The position numbers and the translations under genes were made by a program. Shown piece by piece: positions 61,958-64,000 of a DNA stretch of 64,000 bases. The stretch spans positions 1 through 64,000 of the forward strand of contig JAFUSN010000001.1 in assembly GCA_017467625.1 (NCBI GenBank), in the 5' to 3' direction. The DNA comes from RGIG1681 sp017467625. GTDB taxonomy: Bacteria > Bacillota > Clostridia > Christensenellales > UBA1242. A model generated the notes under the pieces. It had not been told where the DNA came from. It was given only the letters and a program-made list of their open reading frames with translations, and searched no databases. The first letter of the stretch is position 1. Each line of letters starts with the position of its first letter.

Positions 61958-64000
61958 TATCTTTTTCCACGACCTCTGCCGCCACTTTTTGATTTTCGCA
62001 TTTGATGCTTGCGACTTTTGTTTCTATTTTCATTATGGAAATTTTTTGCATTTTTTGAATAATTTTCATTATTTTTTTGTGAATTTTCATAATTTGAACG
62101 GGAATTTCGCAAAAAATCAATTCTTTCTTCCGTTGTAACTTCCCTATGAAAATTTGAAAGTTCAAAATCAACACGCCTTAAAACAATATCAACCGAAACA
62201 ACTCTAATTTCAATTTTGTCACCAATTTTATAAACGGCACCGTTTCCAGAAAGTGAATATCGTGTTTCATTATATTCATAGGCGGCTTGTGGAAGCCTTA
62301 AAATAGAAACAAAACCTTCAACTGTATTTTCAAGTTCAACATAAAATCCATTTGCTGTTACACTGGAAATTACACCCTCATAAACTTCACCAATTTTGTT
62401 TGCCATAAACTCTGTTTTCTTTTGATCATCAACCGTTCTCTCAGCTTCTTCGGCTTGACGCTCCATTGTGCTTGAGCGTTCGGCTGAATTACTTACAAAT
62501 TCTTCAAGCTCATGAATACGCTTTTGATTGAGCTTGCCTTCCAAACTTTCACTAATTATTCTGTGAATTGAAAGATCTGGATATCTTCTAATTGGAGAAG
62601 TGAAATGACAGTAATCACGGAGTGCTAAACCAAAGTGCCCAAGATTAACTGTGTCATACCTTGCTTTTTGCATACTTCGGAGCATAACTTTTGAAAGTGC
62701 AGTTGAATAATCTTGACCTTCACTGAGTTTGAGCAAAACCTGGAAGTCTTTTGGACTTGGATCTTTGCTGCTTGAAACAAACTTTAAACCGAGCCCCGCA
62801 GCAAATGCCCTAAACTTTTGAACTCTTTCAAGAACTGGTGGTTCATGAACACGATAAACAAATGGCAATTCCATTTTATCAAAATGACGAGCAATTACTT
62901 CATTTGTGATAACCATAAATTGTTCAATAATTTTATCTGACATTTCCCTTGGCTTTCTGTGAACATCAGCAACAGTTCCGTCTTTATTTAAAATTATTTC
63001 TGGTTCAGGAATATCAAAATCAAGTTGACCTGCAGCATCTCGCCTTGCAATTAAAATTTCTGCCAAATCCTTCATATCAGCCAAAATTGGAACAAGTTCA
63101 GCGTATTTTTCGCACATTTCCTTGTCGCCATTTAAAATTTTAGTTACTTTGTTGTATGTCATGCGATATTTTGATTTGATTATACCTTTATGAATTTCAT
63201 AATCGGTAACTTTTCCGTTGCGAGCTATTGTCATTTCAACAGCTAAAACAAAGCGATTTTCATTAGGATTTAATGAACAAATTCCATTTGAAAGTTCAAC
63301 TGGAAGCATTGGCAAAACATGATCTGGAAAATATACGCTTGTTCCACGCTTAAACGCTTCCGCATCAAGTTTTGAACCCTCACGAACATAGTGAGAAACA
63401 TCGGCAATATAAACCCCAAGACGATAATTTTCGCCGTGTTTTTCAATTGAAATTGCATCATCAAAATCTCGTGCATCATCACCATCAATTGTGAAAATTA
63501 CTCGATTTCTATAATCTTTTCTGCCTGTCTGTTTTTCAGTTTCAACCGGAACATCAACTTTTTTTGCTTCTGCAACAACATCATCAGGGAATTCTTCAAA
63601 CAAATTATATGAACGAATTATTGAAAGAGTTGTTACCCTTGCATCTTTTGGATCACCCAAAATTTCACGAACTCGTCCTCTTGCCATTTTTGCAGCCGAT
63701 GGATAATCAAGAATGTCAAGCACAACTTTTGAGCCATTTGGTGCGCCATTAATATCGCTATTTGCAACAAAAACGGATTCAGCAAACCTTGTGTCATCTG
63801 GAAGCACTGTTGCAATTCCCCTGTCATTGATTGACAAAATTCCAACAACAACCTTAAAACCTCTTTCAACAATTTCTGCAACTCTTCCTTCACGTTTGCC
63901 TTGAGCAACAAGTGGAAGGTCACGCCTGAACCTTCTTTCCTTTCCAGTTATGCCAATTTCAACCATAACCGTATCACCATGACATGCATCATTTAAGTTG
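61957..64000 (-). CDS. rnr: Ribonuclease R, 5' end beyond window
   Basis: At least 680 residues visible; the frame continues without a stop to the right edge, and the residues before the first in-window ATG (DACHGDTV) match the family's cold-shock domain, so the start lies outside. RNB catalytic domain with TIDGDDARDFDDAISI (metal-binding Asps), YFPDHVLPMLP, FTSPIRRYPDL, then an S1 domain (GEVYEGVISSVTANGFYVEL) and a basic Arg/Lys/Gly tail (RGRGKR). Degrades structured RNA and non-stop mRNA with tmRNA-SmpB, beside which it is encoded. Confidence 0.95.
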   Translation of the reverse strand, partial: NLNDACHGDTVMVEIGITGKERRFRRDLPLVAQGKREGRVAEIVERGFKVVVGILSINDRGIATVLPDDTRFAESVFVANSDINGAPNGSKVVLDILDYPSAAKMARGRVREILGDPKDARVTTLSIIRSYNLFEEFPDDVVAEAKKVDVPVETEKQTGRKDYRNRVIFTIDGDDARDFDDAISIEKHGENYRLGVYIADVSHYVREGSKLDAEAFKRGTSVYFPDHVLPMLPVELSNGICSLNPNENRFVLAVEMTIARNGKVTDYEIHKGIIKSKYRMTYNKVTKILNGDKEMCEKYAELVPILADMKDLAEILIARRDAAGQLDFDIPEPEIILNKDGTVADVHRKPREMSDKIIEQFMVITNEVIARHFDKMELPFVYRVHEPPVLERVQKFRAFAAGLGLKFVSSSKDPSPKDFQVLLKLSEGQDYSTALSKVMLRSMQKARYDTVNLGHFGLALRDYCHFTSPIRRYPDLSIHRIISESLEGKLNQKRIHELEEFVSNSAERSSTMERQAEEAERTVDDQKKTEFMANKIGEVYEGVISSVTANGFYVELENTVEGFVSILRLPQAAYEYNETRYSLSGNGAVYKIGDKIEIRVVSVDIVLRRVDFELSNFHREVTTEERIDFLRNSRSNYENSQKNNENYSKNAKNFHNENRNKSRKHQMRKSKSGGRGRGKR

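Noticed and set aside
1..64000. CRISPR arrays, insertion sequences, rRNA genes
   Set aside because: No regularly spaced repeats, transposase genes, terminal inverted repeats or rRNA sequence were seen anywhere in the window.

Overview
The window is a stretch of low-GC (about 30% by eye) bacterial chromosome. Gene content points to a monoderm Bacillota lineage of clostridial type. It carries spore-lineage genes (spmA and spmB, a SipL-like SPOCS/LysM protein, veg, a DUF4364 regulator). It also has a SAM-I riboswitch, pyruvate:ferredoxin oxidoreductase, Gram-positive style neighbourhoods (holB-ricT-trmN6-like, tatD-rsmA, rplM-rpsI, rnr-smpB-ssrA) and sigma-A style promoters. I cannot name a species; an uncultured gut-type Clostridia would fit.

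Left region (1-15,420): a type IV secretion (conjugation-like) locus. On the minus strand a single open frame of at least 3,282 codons runs off the left edge. Its two membrane-helix blocks look like a VirB6/TrbL protein, but about 1,600 residues of predicted extracytoplasmic sequence sit between them and at least 1,330 residues of helical cytoplasmic tail follow. Upstream are two small two-helix TrbC/VirB2-like pilins, each with its own promoter and terminator. Divergently on the plus strand lie a VirD4/TraG coupling ATPase and a large signal-peptide/C-anchored surface protein. No relaxase, integrase or VirB4 is visible here; VirB4 may lie beyond the left edge.

Middle region (15,480-41,950): mostly housekeeping. 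It holds murI, rpsT, holA, a short ComEC, tRNA-Glu, rsmA-tatD, spmAB, a small ferredoxin placed between ricT and a tRNA-methyltransferase gene, holB, greA, a SipL-like protein, veg, acpP, an HtrA-type protease, ung, rplM-rpsI and truA. Mixed in are proteins that look like degenerate versions of known enzymes: an M28 peptidase missing metal ligands and a Rho-like protein without a P-loop.

Right region (42,000-64,000): nifJ, a group of small coiled-coil genes with a kinase-like protein lacking a P-loop, a patatin phospholipase, metK under a SAM-I riboswitch, xth, and a glycogen pair (glgB-glgA) behind a promoter with a perfect palindrome. Then come pepE-like, a second greA, a FocA-type transporter, and the rnr-smpB-ssrA trans-translation/RNA-quality block. 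This block has been invaded by accessory DNA: a barstar with a 5'-truncated barnase on one side of tmRNA, and an unknown 321-residue protein between smpB and rnr.

Two genes (truA and smpB) have textbook promoters whose -10 box ends six bases before the ATG with no ribosome-binding site, suggesting leaderless mRNAs. Both ends of the window cut genes: the giant VirB6-like protein (C-terminus missing) and RNase R (N-terminus missing).
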